From G020348385 sp964538085 (GTDB taxonomy: Bacteria; Acidobacteriota; Aminicenantia; Aminicenantales; Aminicenantaceae), in the NCBI GenBank assembly GCA_964538085.1, contig CAZIDF010000007.1, forward strand, positions 102,925-166,924: a stretch of 64,000 bases of DNA, in the 5' to 3' direction. A program made the translations under genes and the position numbers. Positions 22,718 through 31,285 of this stretch are shown here, piece by piece. Position 1 is the stretch's first letter. Every line of letters begins with the position of its first letter. Under the pieces are notes generated by a model. The model ran no database searches. It was not told the origin of the DNA and worked only from the letters and a program-made list of their open reading frames with translations.

Positions 22718-23689
22718 TCATTCGTTTATCCCGAGCATATCTTTGAGCCCGGCTATCAATTCAAAGTGTGGCCGGAAACCCAATTCTTTTTCTGCTTTGG
22801 ATGAGGAAAAAAGCCACTTGGTTTTTGCCATGGCATCCCAGACCCTCCGTCCGAAATAGATCTTTCGGAATCCAGCAGCGCGGAGGATGTCCGCAAACCA
22901 GGCCACAGAATAGATGAGCTTTTCAGGGATCGGGAGATAAAAGGAATTTCCCAGCACAATTTTCTTCAGCGCGAGGATAATTTCTCTCCATGAATGTCCT
23001 TCGCCATCCGTCAGGTAGTAGATTTGGCTTTGAGCTTCGGGGGATTCGGCGGCCAGAAGAATACCTCGGACTAAATCTTTGATGTAGATCAAGCTTGTGG
23101 ATTTCCCCTCTTCTTTCAAGAGAGGCACGATACGCTTGCGGATGAGTTTGATTAAAATGTCGGTCTCTTGCTGCCCGGCACCGTATACGTTGGGAGGCCG
23201 AATAATGGTTGCAGGGAGTTTATCCCATATTTCTTTCAGAGCCTGTTCTCCCTTGAGCTTTGTCCGGCCGTATTCTGAGGTGGGATTGGGCGGCTGGGTT
23301 TCATCCACAAGTTTTCCAGGAGGAGTCGGGCCTCCGACAGAAATCGAAGAGATGTAGACAATACGTCTAACTTCAGGATTCTTGCGGAGACAGGCGTTGG
23401 CCAGGTCTCTGGTCAGACGGTGATTGGACTTGTCATAGACTTCCGGAGGAGCGGGACGGATACGGGCTGCCAGGTGGAATATGTAGTCCTGGTCCTCCAC
23501 CGCTCTCTCCAGCACCTCTTCGTCGTCCAGTTGGCCTCGATGGATACGCACGGGCATTTTTTCGATGGCGCCTGTTCGACTCTGAGGTCTTACCAAACAG
23601 GTGATATCCCATTTTTTTTCGACCAGGATTTCCAGCAAGTGACTCCCGATAAATCCTGTGGCTCCGGTTATTAGAGCTTTAGTTGTCAT
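22718..23689 (-). CDS. NAD-dependent epimerase/dehydratase (extended SDR)
   Basis: A 323-residue Rossmann enzyme. The cofactor loop is TGATGFIGSHLLE, the active-site pair is in SEYGRTKLKGEQ (Tyr-x3-Lys), and the upstream Ser is in VYISSISVGG. It resembles the branch that includes sterol/hopanoid-type and nucleoside-sugar dehydrogenases, but the substrate cannot be stated. The gene overlaps the next upstream gene (VTT-like) by 11 bp, so the two are co-translated. Confidence 0.86.
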   Translation of the reverse strand: MTTKALITGATGFIGSHLLEILVEKKWDITCLVRPQSRTGAIEKMPVRIHRGQLDDEEVLERAVEDQDYIFHLAARIRPAPPEVYDKSNHRLTRDLANACLRKNPEVRRIVYISSISVGGPTPPGKLVDETQPPNPTSEYGRTKLKGEQALKEIWDKLPATIIRPPNVYGAGQQETDILIKLIRKRIVPLLKEEGKSTSLIYIKDLVRGILLAAESPEAQSQIYYLTDGEGHSWREIILALKKIVLGNSFYLPIPEKLIYSVAWFADILRAAGFRKIYFGRRVWDAMAKTKWLFSSSKAEKELGFRPHFELIAGLKDMLGINE

Positions 23690-24341
23690 GGTTTGTTCCT
23701 TTCCCTTTTTTGGTACGTAAAGCCTTCATGATGGATATATTGGCGATGACTATCAGGATAAAAAATAGAGCGATGAGTAGAAAGTCGGAAATTTGTATTT
23801 TGTATCCCACATACGCAAAGATGACGAATCTCGGAAAACGGGAGAGAAAAATAGCTGCAATGTACCTAGTCATGGGATATTTTGCGAGCACGACCAAAAA
23901 CCGCATGGGATAGAAGGGAATGGGGGTGAATCCCACAACCCAAAGGGTCAAAAAAGGGGCTTTGTTAAAAAATTGGACCGTTTTTTGCACGGCTCTTTTT
24001 TTCCACAGCTGGGTGAGAATTTTCAGGTCCGTAATGTATTTGAAGGCAGAGTAATTCAGCATCTCGGTAAGCGCGGTGCTGGGAATGGCCACGAGAGCGA
24101 CAGTGAGGGGGTGGTAGAATTTTCCGAAATACAGCAGGACAGGCTCATGAGGGACAGTCGCAATAAGGAACTCGGATGGAAAGCTGTAGAAAAAGAGAAT
24201 CCACAGGCTTTTGCTTTCTTGCAGGCTCTTCGAAGTGACCCACACGATCAGCAAGCCTAAAACAAAGGAGAGTTGGAGGGCAAAAAGAAAGGTTTTTATC
24301 CAAGAAGGATATTTTGATTCCTGGTTACTTTCCGGTCCCAT
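23679..24341 (-). CDS. VTT/DedA-like integral membrane protein
   Basis: A 220-residue protein with about five hydrophobic segments. The middle carries a FTPIPFYPMRFLVVLAKYPMTRYIAAIFLSRFPRFVIFAYVG stretch, resembling the re-entrant-loop region of VTT (SNARE-associated/DedA) proteins, which are implicated in lipid scrambling or envelope homeostasis. Its partner is the epimerase that starts inside its end. Its own start lies inside the end of the PHP gene (17-bp overlap), so the three genes form one operon. Confidence 0.7.
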   Translation of the reverse strand: MGPESNQESKYPSWIKTFLFALQLSFVLGLLIVWVTSKSLQESKSLWILFFYSFPSEFLIATVPHEPVLLYFGKFYHPLTVALVAIPSTALTEMLNYSAFKYITDLKILTQLWKKRAVQKTVQFFNKAPFLTLWVVGFTPIPFYPMRFLVVLAKYPMTRYIAAIFLSRFPRFVIFAYVGYKIQISDFLLIALFFILIVIANISIMKALRTKKGKGTNHDN

Positions 24342-26823
24342 CCCGCGTCTCTGTCTCTGAAGCCTCCAAAAAATGGATTGTTTTTGGCAAAGGAGGATCG
24401 AACTTGCCGTTCCCGTCCACGTCGATAAATATCGGATTAGTCACAGCGTAGGGAAGGGTTGCATTTTCCCGGAGCCCGTCCCTGGCCCTTGCCTGGTGCA
24501 CGGGGAACAGACTTTTATTGCCTATGATCTCGGCTGCGATGGTGCAATCCTTATCGAGAGGCAGGGAGAGACGTCCGGAAAACTTCATGACAGGATCTTT
24601 CTGGTCATCGACGGGGAATACGATTTTTCTTTTCCCGTTAAGGATCAGCCTGACCTCGCTGACCGAAACCCATGGTGCACTCTCCACATTTATCCGGATG
24701 TCCACCTTGCCATCCTCGGCCGTGAAAGAATCGCCCGGGATGTGAGTGCCGTTTATTTTGAGGTCCACGAGGGGCCCATTCGTGGCGAAGGAATGGCCTT
24801 TTTTCATCGCCTGGATAAGGGCTGCTACATCCAGGTCGTCTCCTTTTTTTCCATTGTAATAGAGATAGGTCCGGGAATAGCCAGGTTGTCCCCTGTCGAT
24901 GGTGTGGCTGTCCGATGAAGCCACGATCGGAAAAAAGTAACCCCGGTTCATAAGATTGAACCAATCTTTTATAGATTGTTCGTTGTTAGAATAAAGAAAA
25001 GGCCCGTTAAGGGCTTCCAATACGTCGAAATTAAGATCGAGATTCTTATCGGCAAAGGATGCTGACTCTGGATCGAGGGCAAAATTGTTGAAGTACCCGA
25101 TATTTCCCGACCGGGGATGGTTCACCTGAAGCAGGGTATCGGGATCGCTTTTCCGGCTGTCTTGGAACATCGGTGTGGCGGTTTTTCTGTGGGGATCTAT
25201 CGCGCCATTATTCGGCTCATTTCCCCTGTAAAGAAGGGGGTAGGTGTTGTAATGGATCACCCCTCCGGTGGTCACCTCATTTCCCACGATGGTGGCAAGG
25301 TATTTATTCAAACCGAGCTTGAGCAGGGCAGGTCGGTAATCGTTGACATAATTGTGATCGGTGGCAACCGCGACATCCACGCCTTCGCTCACGACGGATT
25401 TGATCCGTTCTGCGATGTCCATACGGCCATCCGAATAGATGGTGTGCATGTGGGGATCCACAGAAATGAGATTTTCCGTGTTGACCACCTTATCTATCTG
25501 GAAGATCAGTTCCTCTGATCCATCCTGGAAGATTTCGACGATTTTTGTTTCCATCGTGTATTCTGGGCCCCGGGATGCATAAACGAGGTAATACCCGACC
25601 GGAAGCCGGACATCCATTCCTCCCTCTTCTGGGAAACAGGAGTTTTTGAAGGTTTCCCAGCCTCTTCCTGAGTTTACAGGATTTTCAGGTTCAAAATAGG
25701 GTGACTTTGTCGGATCCAGTCCGATAAAGGTTGCTTTTCCCGGGATGTATTCGCCACTGCTGTTTTGGATTTTGACCGTGAGTGTTCCGTGTGGAGGATC
25801 ATTCAGGACAAAACGGTTTTCCCGGCCGGTTTCGACCTGGAATGATTCCTCCACGACCGCAGGAAAAAAGTTGGCTGTCATGATGTAGAGCCCGGGAGGG
25901 AGAGGAATTTCTAGAGTAAAGGGATTTTCCAAAAAGGCCCGATAGAATACTGACCGGGAGAGAATATCGCTGACGATGATTTCTGTCGTGTTCCTATCCT
26001 GGGTTTCGAAATAGATGGTGGTTTTTTCGACGGGAATATCCAGCTGTTGGTAGATGTTTTCCAGCAATTTCCCGCCGTCCGTTCCGGTCAAAAGCGAATA
26101 CCGGACAGCATAGGATTCTCCGGGTTCCAGAGTTCCCGGATTCGGGCCATCGTCGAGATTGAGGGGATTTCGATTCAAAAAACCCAAAAAATGTCCCTTT
26201 TTTTGATAAATCCGCACATTCAGGTCTGGATGCTTTTCCCTGTGAAAAGGACTGAAGGAATAACTGTGCATGCCATTGAGATAGAGGGAAAAATGAAGGT
26301 CCTCGATCGGAGATATTCCGGTGTTTTTGATGTTCGATTCAAGTTCTATCATCCCTGACTGGGAAACAAACCGGTACCGAGTGGAAATCTGCGCTCTTTC
26401 TCCGTTCTCCCCCTCGAATGGCGCGATGGCCTCGATGACCAGGGTTCCTTCTTCTCCCTCTGGGGAAACAGGTTTGATAGAGCTGTACTTAACTTCCTGT
26501 CTTTCTTCTCCGATCCAGACGATAGGTGCGCCAGCGATCAAATTTCCCGTCAGGTTTTTTCCAGCAGGCACAAAGCCGATGATGCTGCCCATCGCATCGC
26601 CTGCCGGGTAATTGAGGATGGATTGAAGATCCCGGGATGTGCCGCCGATCAAGATAAGGCATTTTCCGTCCGAGACAAGATAATCGCCTTTCACGAAGGC
26701 AGAACAGAAACTTTCGGGGAGTTCGTTTTTATCAGCGATGGTTTTCATCACGATATCTTGTGCGAAAAGAGAAGACCCGATGATCAAAAGAAAAAAAAGA
26801 CACCAGAGGATAAATTTTTTCAT
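24325..26823 (-). CDS. Secreted CehA/McbA-type PHP-domain metallohydrolase
   Basis: An 832-residue exported protein. Residues 1-20 are a signal peptide (MKKFILWCLFFLLIIGSSLF). A beta-rich N-terminal half (~25-450) includes carboxypeptidase-regulatory-like folds (LYIMTANFFPAVVEESFQV, GTLTVKIQNSSGEYIPGKATFIG). The PHP domain begins with SVDPHMHTIYSDGRMDIAERI and carries VAVATDHNYVNDY, HPRSGNIGYF and VASSDSHTIDRGQPG, the metal ligands of the CehA family. Relatives hydrolyse esters or carbamates; the substrate here is unknown. AAGGAG before ATG 26823 fixes the start. It heads the operon with the VTT-like protein and the epimerase. Confidence 0.85.
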   Translation of the reverse strand: MKKFILWCLFFLLIIGSSLFAQDIVMKTIADKNELPESFCSAFVKGDYLVSDGKCLILIGGTSRDLQSILNYPAGDAMGSIIGFVPAGKNLTGNLIAGAPIVWIGEERQEVKYSSIKPVSPEGEEGTLVIEAIAPFEGENGERAQISTRYRFVSQSGMIELESNIKNTGISPIEDLHFSLYLNGMHSYSFSPFHREKHPDLNVRIYQKKGHFLGFLNRNPLNLDDGPNPGTLEPGESYAVRYSLLTGTDGGKLLENIYQQLDIPVEKTTIYFETQDRNTTEIIVSDILSRSVFYRAFLENPFTLEIPLPPGLYIMTANFFPAVVEESFQVETGRENRFVLNDPPHGTLTVKIQNSSGEYIPGKATFIGLDPTKSPYFEPENPVNSGRGWETFKNSCFPEEGGMDVRLPVGYYLVYASRGPEYTMETKIVEIFQDGSEELIFQIDKVVNTENLISVDPHMHTIYSDGRMDIAERIKSVVSEGVDVAVATDHNYVNDYRPALLKLGLNKYLATIVGNEVTTGGVIHYNTYPLLYRGNEPNNGAIDPHRKTATPMFQDSRKSDPDTLLQVNHPRSGNIGYFNNFALDPESASFADKNLDLNFDVLEALNGPFLYSNNEQSIKDWFNLMNRGYFFPIVASSDSHTIDRGQPGYSRTYLYYNGKKGDDLDVAALIQAMKKGHSFATNGPLVDLKINGTHIPGDSFTAEDGKVDIRINVESAPWVSVSEVRLILNGKRKIVFPVDDQKDPVMKFSGRLSLPLDKDCTIAAEIIGNKSLFPVHQARARDGLRENATLPYAVTNPIFIDVDGNGKFDPPLPKTIHFLEASETETRDGTGK

Positions 26824-26924
26824 TTTGTGTCTCCTTGTCATTGTCATTTTCTGGGGGATTTTTGACCTATCATCGTGACAATTACCATATACCAAAAATC
26901 CCTTTTATTCAATGGAGAGGTTTC

Positions 26925-26954
26925 TTGCAATTGGATGGATCGATTCGTTAGAAT
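26925..26954 (+). promoter_or_regulatory. Sigma70-type promoter
   Basis: TTGCAA (26925-26930), 18-bp spacer, TAGAAT (26949-26954). The predicted start near 26961 makes ATG 26989 the first usable in-frame start of the GNAT gene. Confidence 0.5.
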
Positions 26955-26988
26955 GACCTTGATAGAGCGGAAAATTGAGATCACGATC

Positions 26989-27951
26989 ATGAAAAAATTG
27001 GACACCATCCACATTCTCGGAGGGAAAAGATACTTGTTTGCCGCGGAGCTGTCCCACGATAAGGACGATTACCAAAAGTATGAGGATTTGAGGCAAAATA
27101 TCTGGGAGGATCCTACCGATCAGATGGCCGGAATTCGAAACATGCTCTGCGAGAACTATTTCGATAGAGGAAGCAGCCTGTTTACCGGTGTTTTTCTGGA
27201 GGATAAAAAAGGAGGATTCCAAAAGGACAATGATCACCTCGTCGGATTTTCCTACGGATTTGTGGGAGTTCGGGATAAAGAATTGGGTTTCCGGTCGGTG
27301 TCGAATCTTCAATTTTATTCCCAATACCTGGGGGTAAAAAAAGGCTATCAAAACCTGGGTTTGGGCGTGTTGATAAAGGAATTCCAGAGAACGGTTGTCC
27401 TCGATATTTTTGGTGTGAACGCCATCACGTGCACCTTTGATCCGCTGGTCGGAGTGAATGCGTACCGCAACATCCATCGCTTTGGGATGAAGGTGCTCGA
27501 GTATAGGGAGACCTTTTATCGAGATCTCGGCGGTGAGCTGAACAGGATCGATGTTCCCGGCGACAGATTTTATGTCTCGTGGGATTTAGCCGAAGAGGTC
27601 CGAAGGCAACCTTATGACTTCGATGATCTCGTCCAGTCGGATCACTTTGTGATCCGGTCGGAAATTTCCGAAATCCAAGGTCAGAACGGCCTTGCCCGAT
27701 TCGAGATCGTCGCAGATATCCGGACGGGATGGGACAGAGAATATGCCCTGGTCGAGATTCCTTTCGATTTCTACAGGATGCTTAAAGAGACGGATGTCCC
27801 CAATGAGACTATCCGGAACATCCCGGTGGATTGGCGGCTGGTGACACGTGAGGTTTTCCAAAAACTTTTTGAGCGCAAATACAGGGTGATCGATTTCCGC
27901 ATATACCAGGATAAAGACAGGAAGAGGGATTTTTATATCCTCAAAAATTGA
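26989..27951 (+). CDS. GNAT-family acetyltransferase-like protein
   Basis: A 320-residue protein with a GNAT-like core: AELSHDKDDYQKYEDLRQNIW, then FYSQYLGVKKGYQNLGLGVLIKEFQ. In that stretch QNLGLG is the acetyl-CoA pyrophosphate loop, followed by ITCTFDPLVGVNAYRNIHRFGMKV, similar to the Asn-x-x-Phe/His motif of motif B. The C-terminal ~120 residues are unlike usual GNATs and may bind the substrate. I chose ATG 26989 over in-frame ATGs at 26953 and 26875 because of the promoter position. The substrate is unknown. Its stop lies within the promoter of the next gene. Confidence 0.7.
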   Translation: MKKLDTIHILGGKRYLFAAELSHDKDDYQKYEDLRQNIWEDPTDQMAGIRNMLCENYFDRGSSLFTGVFLEDKKGGFQKDNDHLVGFSYGFVGVRDKELGFRSVSNLQFYSQYLGVKKGYQNLGLGVLIKEFQRTVVLDIFGVNAITCTFDPLVGVNAYRNIHRFGMKVLEYRETFYRDLGGELNRIDVPGDRFYVSWDLAEEVRRQPYDFDDLVQSDHFVIRSEISEIQGQNGLARFEIVADIRTGWDREYALVEIPFDFYRMLKETDVPNETIRNIPVDWRLVTREVFQKLFERKYRVIDFRIYQDKDRKRDFYILKN

Positions 27952-27976
27952 AATGGCGCGTTCAAAGGATTAGAAT
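27948..27976 (+). promoter_or_regulatory. Sigma70-type promoter of the rubrerythrin-ABC operon
   Basis: TTGAAA (27948-27953), 17-bp spacer, TAGAAT (27971-27976). The leader is ~70 nt and ends in AAAGGAGA before ATG 28055. Confidence 0.6.
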
Positions 27977-28054
27977 AGAATGTCATGAACGCTGTCAAGT
28001 TTATAGAATCCTGGAAGCAAGTACAGCCAGAAAAAAAAATAAAGGAGAATACAC

Positions 28055-28576
28055 ATGTCAAAAACTAGCAAGGACACGGAAAATGCTATCAAAGATGCCA
28101 TCATACTTGAAATCAACGGTAGGAAATTCTTCAATCACGCTGCCGAAATAACCCACCATCCCAAAGGAAAAAAAATGTTCCAACATCTGGCAGAGGAAGA
28201 AGTCAAACATCTGGAGATTTTCAGCAAGATGTTCAACGAAATCCTCGGGGGATCGGATTGGAAAAAAGATCTCATTCCCGATGATGTTTCTGGGAAGGCT
28301 CCGCTGGTGGAAAAGTTGAAGGAAAGCATAAAAAACGAGGAAGGAAAGGGCGATGTGGAGGCCCTCAGGATCGGGATGGAGCTGGAGCGTGACGCCATCA
28401 CATTTTTCCAAGAAGCGGCTGCTGCCACAGATGACCCCGTAGCCAAGAAGATTTTCCTCGAGATCAGCGAAGAAGAAAAATTTCATTTTGACCTCCTCCA
28501 AGCCCAGTACGACTCAGTCACTGGATCTGGATTTTGGCTGGGAAGCGCCGAATTCCAGATGGACGGGAAGTGGTAA
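28055..28576 (+). CDS. Rubrerythrin-like di-iron ferritin-fold protein
   Basis: A 173-residue four-helix di-iron protein without the rubredoxin tail of classical rubrerythrin. Helix 1 has ILEINGRKFF and helix 2 has LAEEEVKHLEIF. After a linker, helix 3 has GMELERDAITFF and helix 4 SEEEKFHFDLL; these give the paired E and ExxH ligands. Proteins of this type scavenge peroxide or handle iron in anaerobes. AAAGGAGA supports the start. Its last seven bases overlap the GTG start of an ABC exporter ATPase, so co-expression is near certain. Confidence 0.88.
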   Translation: MSKTSKDTENAIKDAIILEINGRKFFNHAAEITHHPKGKKMFQHLAEEEVKHLEIFSKMFNEILGGSDWKKDLIPDDVSGKAPLVEKLKESIKNEEGKGDVEALRIGMELERDAITFFQEAAAATDDPVAKKIFLEISEEEKFHFDLLQAQYDSVTGSGFWLGSAEFQMDGKW

Positions 28577-29274
28577 ATAATTCCTCTACCATTATCGAGA
28601 CCGAAAAACTCACCAAGATCTATACCATGGGCAAAGTCCAGGTCGTGGCTTTGCAGGATATATCCCTGTCCATACCCAAAGGAACCTTTGTGGGAATCAC
28701 CGGCCCATCAGGTTCAGGGAAATCCACCTTCTTGAATCTTATCGGAGGACTGGACACCCCGACTTCAGGAACCATACAGACCCAGGGCAAAGTCATCTCT
28801 CGGATGAGCAACGAAGAGCTGGCCTGTTACAGAAGAGTCGATGTGGGGATGATCTTCCAATCCTTCAACCTGATCTCTTCCTTGACCGCGGTGGAAAATG
28901 TGGCGCTTCCCCTCCTTTTTGCGGGAGTTTCGAAAATGGAAAGAAAACGGATAGCTGCGGAAGTGCTGAACAAGGTCGGATTGGGTCTGAGAGGAGGCCA
29001 TCGGCCCTTGGAACTTTCCGGCGGGGAACAGCAGAGGGTGGCCATCGCCCGGGCTCTTGTCAACCAGCCCGATATCCTGTTGACGGATGAACCCACCGGG
29101 AACCTGGATAGCAAGACCTCAGAGGAAATCGTGCAAATGTTGGCTGACCTGAACAAAAACCGGTCTATCACGGTGATCCTGGTCTCTCACGAAGAGGGGC
29201 TGATAAATAAATATTCTGACACGGTCATTCATCTCAAGGATGGCAAACTTGTTCGTCAGGATAAGATACGATGA
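28570..29274 (+). CDS. MacB/LolD-type ABC transporter ATP-binding protein
   Basis: About 234 residues, cytosolic ATPase. Walker A is GPSGSGKST, the signature LSGGEQQRVAIARAL, Walker B ILLTDEPTGNLD and the switch His is in VILVSHE. I chose GTG 28570, which overlaps the rubrerythrin stop; a TTG at 28534 would extend further into that gene with unconserved residues. The start of the next gene overlaps by four bases (ATGA). Together they form a type VII (MacB-like) exporter or mechanotransmitter. Confidence 0.9.
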   Translation: MVNNSSTIIETEKLTKIYTMGKVQVVALQDISLSIPKGTFVGITGPSGSGKSTFLNLIGGLDTPTSGTIQTQGKVISRMSNEELACYRRVDVGMIFQSFNLISSLTAVENVALPLLFAGVSKMERKRIAAEVLNKVGLGLRGGHRPLELSGGEQQRVAIARALVNQPDILLTDEPTGNLDSKTSEEIVQMLADLNKNRSITVILVSHEEGLINKYSDTVIHLKDGKLVRQDKIR

Positions 29275-30623
29275 AGCTTGCCGATTATTTTGAACAGTCT
29301 TTTTCCAACCTTTGGCGGAGAAAGCTGCGTACTTTTCTGACAACATTCGGTGTGATCATCGGAATCGGCGCCTTGGTCTGCATGATCGCATACGGGAAGG
29401 GAATCCAGAAAAACATCTCTGAAAGTTTCACCCAGATGGAACTTTTCAATTATATCTCTGTCTTCACGGATTCGGCGCTTTCCCGATTTGGCCTGGGGAA
29501 TAGTCACGAAGAAATAGAGACCGAAAGGAGATCAGAGGCCATTCTGGATGAAGAGGTTCTGGAGAAGATCAAAAGAATGAGGGGCGTGGAGGTGGTGTTT
29601 CCCGATGTCCGTTTTCCGGCTTCGGTTCGATATGACGAAAACGAGGAATTCGTGCTCATCCAGGTTCTGTCTTCCGAATTGGCCTCTTCCCGCTTGATCA
29701 AGCTCCGCGCAGGCAAATCCTATGTTTCGGATCGGGAAAATTCTCTCATCATCAGCGATTCTCTGCTCCACCGGCTCAAGGTTAAAGATTTCGATTCTGT
29801 CCTCGGAAAGGAAATCGTCGTTTCCACCCTGTCATTCGATTTTACCCAGATCAACCCCTTGGACCTCCCCTCCTTGTTCCAGGGAGAAAGATTGCCCTTT
29901 TCAAAGGAAACCTACTCATTCAAGATTGCTGGTATCGCAGAAAGGATGGGATTTGGCGGACCTGCTCTTCTCCGAAGCGATGTTTTTGTTCCTCCCGAAG
30001 CGGCAAAGGATCTGAAAAAACTGCCCTTTTCCAACCTGTGGGACCTCTTTCGATCACCCGCAGGGCGACAGGGATACAGTTTGGTCAATGTCAAGCTTGT
30101 CTCTCCGCGGTTTGTGGATCCAGTGACAGAAGAGATTAAAGACATGGGATTCCAGACGTTTGCATTGATGGACCAGTTCGAGGAGCTAAAAAGGGGTTTT
30201 TTGATCATGGATGGCGTTCTGGCTGTGATCGGAATGATCGCCATCGTCGTCGCGGCATTGGGGATCGTCAATACCATGGTGATGTCCATTTTGGAGAGAT
30301 ATTCCGAGATCGGGATCATGAAAGCCGTTGGGGCCAGCGATAAAGACATAAAAAAGATATTTTTTTTCGAAACCAGCATGATCGGATTCCTCGGCGGATT
30401 GTTCGGACTGGCCCTGGGGTGGATCGTGAGCTTGATAATAAACCAGGTGGTCAACGCCTTTTTGACCGGAGAAGGAGTTCCCTTTATCCAATTTTTCAGT
30501 TTCCCTTGGTGGCTTTGTTTGGGTGCTGTTTTGTTTGCCATGCTGGTCAGCCTGATGGCCGGGATCTACCCGGCTGTCCGTGCGGCCCGGGTGGATCCTG
30601 TGGTGGCCCTGCGGCACGATTGA
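29271..30623 (+). CDS. MacB-like ABC transporter permease (FtsX domain)
   Basis: A 450-residue membrane protein. One transmembrane helix lies near residues 22-42 (FLTTFGVIIGIGALVCMIAYG), then a large periplasmic MacB_PCD domain (~45-310), then three helices at the C-terminus with the FtsX motif (IGMIAIVVAALGIVNTMVMSILERYSEIGIMKAVGASDKDI). The coupling helix ERYSEIGIMKAVGAS is well conserved. No membrane-fusion protein or outer-membrane partner is next to it. The cargo may be a lipoprotein or small molecule; pairing with a rubrerythrin is unusual. Confidence 0.9.
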   Translation: MKLADYFEQSFSNLWRRKLRTFLTTFGVIIGIGALVCMIAYGKGIQKNISESFTQMELFNYISVFTDSALSRFGLGNSHEEIETERRSEAILDEEVLEKIKRMRGVEVVFPDVRFPASVRYDENEEFVLIQVLSSELASSRLIKLRAGKSYVSDRENSLIISDSLLHRLKVKDFDSVLGKEIVVSTLSFDFTQINPLDLPSLFQGERLPFSKETYSFKIAGIAERMGFGGPALLRSDVFVPPEAAKDLKKLPFSNLWDLFRSPAGRQGYSLVNVKLVSPRFVDPVTEEIKDMGFQTFALMDQFEELKRGFLIMDGVLAVIGMIAIVVAALGIVNTMVMSILERYSEIGIMKAVGASDKDIKKIFFFETSMIGFLGGLFGLALGWIVSLIINQVVNAFLTGEGVPFIQFFSFPWWLCLGAVLFAMLVSLMAGIYPAVRAARVDPVVALRHD

Positions 30624-30626
30624 TCA

Positions 30627-30757
30627 GCCAGTAAGTGACAAAACACGCTGATTTTCCCCAGCGAGAAAAATCAGCTCCCGCGCGGCCCTCGCTCTTCTCT
30701 CCTCTAGAGAGAAACCATGCCCGCTCGGTCCGCGAGGGGATTTTGTCACTCACCGGC
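30627..30757. repeat. Palindromic structured element B (131 bp)
   Basis: The ends form a 17-bp inverted repeat with two mismatches (GCCAGTAAGTGACAAAA at 30627-30643; TTTTGTCACTCACCGGC at 30741-30757). Inside are GCTGATTTT/AAAATCAGC, with the loop CCCCAGCGAG, and CCCTCGC/GCGAGGG, enclosing a small TCTCT/AGAGA hairpin. It starts 4 bp after the permease stop. Its core is homologous, in inverse orientation, to the element at 31003-31198. Confidence 0.7.
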
Positions 30758-31002
30758 TTTCTCAATAGTTGAAGAGGATCTTTGCGCTCCCGTGAAAATT
30801 TTTCATGCCATTCTCTCATCGTTCTTCTCGGCTCCTGCGTAACTCGCGCAATTTCTCTGTGCATAAATCAACGAATCCTGAGTTGCTCACTCGACATCTC
30901 TGCTGGATTCCCTCGAAGAACGAATCAGATTGGCATAATTTTCAATATCGCTAAAATCTCCTCAAAAACTCTCTTAAAAAAATGAGGGTTTTTTAAAGAG
31001 GG
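30758..31002. other. Non-coding spacer between elements B and A
   Basis: No gene with codon-like structure is seen here. The only structure is a 12-bp stem (CTCTTAAAAAAA at 30971-30982 with TTTTTTAAAGAG at 30989-31000) around a TGAGGG loop, terminator-like on either strand. Element A begins two bases later. Confidence 0.4.
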
Positions 31003-31198
31003 AAGCATTTCCAAATCCGTGATAATTTTAATATGGTCAGGGAAGCTGAAGAGGAAGTCATCCGGAGGCGAGCGGGCATGGTTCCTCGTAGAGGAGAGCG
31101 AGCCGAGGAACTAAGCGGAATTTCCTCGCTGGGGAAATTCAGCGGGCTGACGTTTCAGCTTGCCTGACTGTTTCTTTATCACGGATTTGGAAATGCTT
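31003..31198. repeat. Palindromic structured element A (196 bp, MITE-like)
   Basis: Perfect 23-bp terminal inverted repeats (starting AAGCATTTCCAAATCCG at 31003-31025, complement at 31176-31198). A second inverted pair inside reads GTCAGGGAAGCTGAA/TTCAGCTTGCCTGAC with one mismatch. Internal hairpins are GTTCCTCG/CGAGGAAC and GAATTTCC/GGAAATTC. TTTAAAGAG-G/A-GAAG occurs on both sides (30992-31005 and 31201-31214), like a target duplication that touches the left end. It has no open frame of note. The core shares conserved loops with element B. Confidence 0.75.
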
Positions 31199-31285
31199 AC
31201 TTTAAAGAGAGAAGATTTGAAATATTTATTGTTTTCTAATACAGTAAGCAGATAATGAGTATTCCATCTTTAAGGAGATAAGCAC

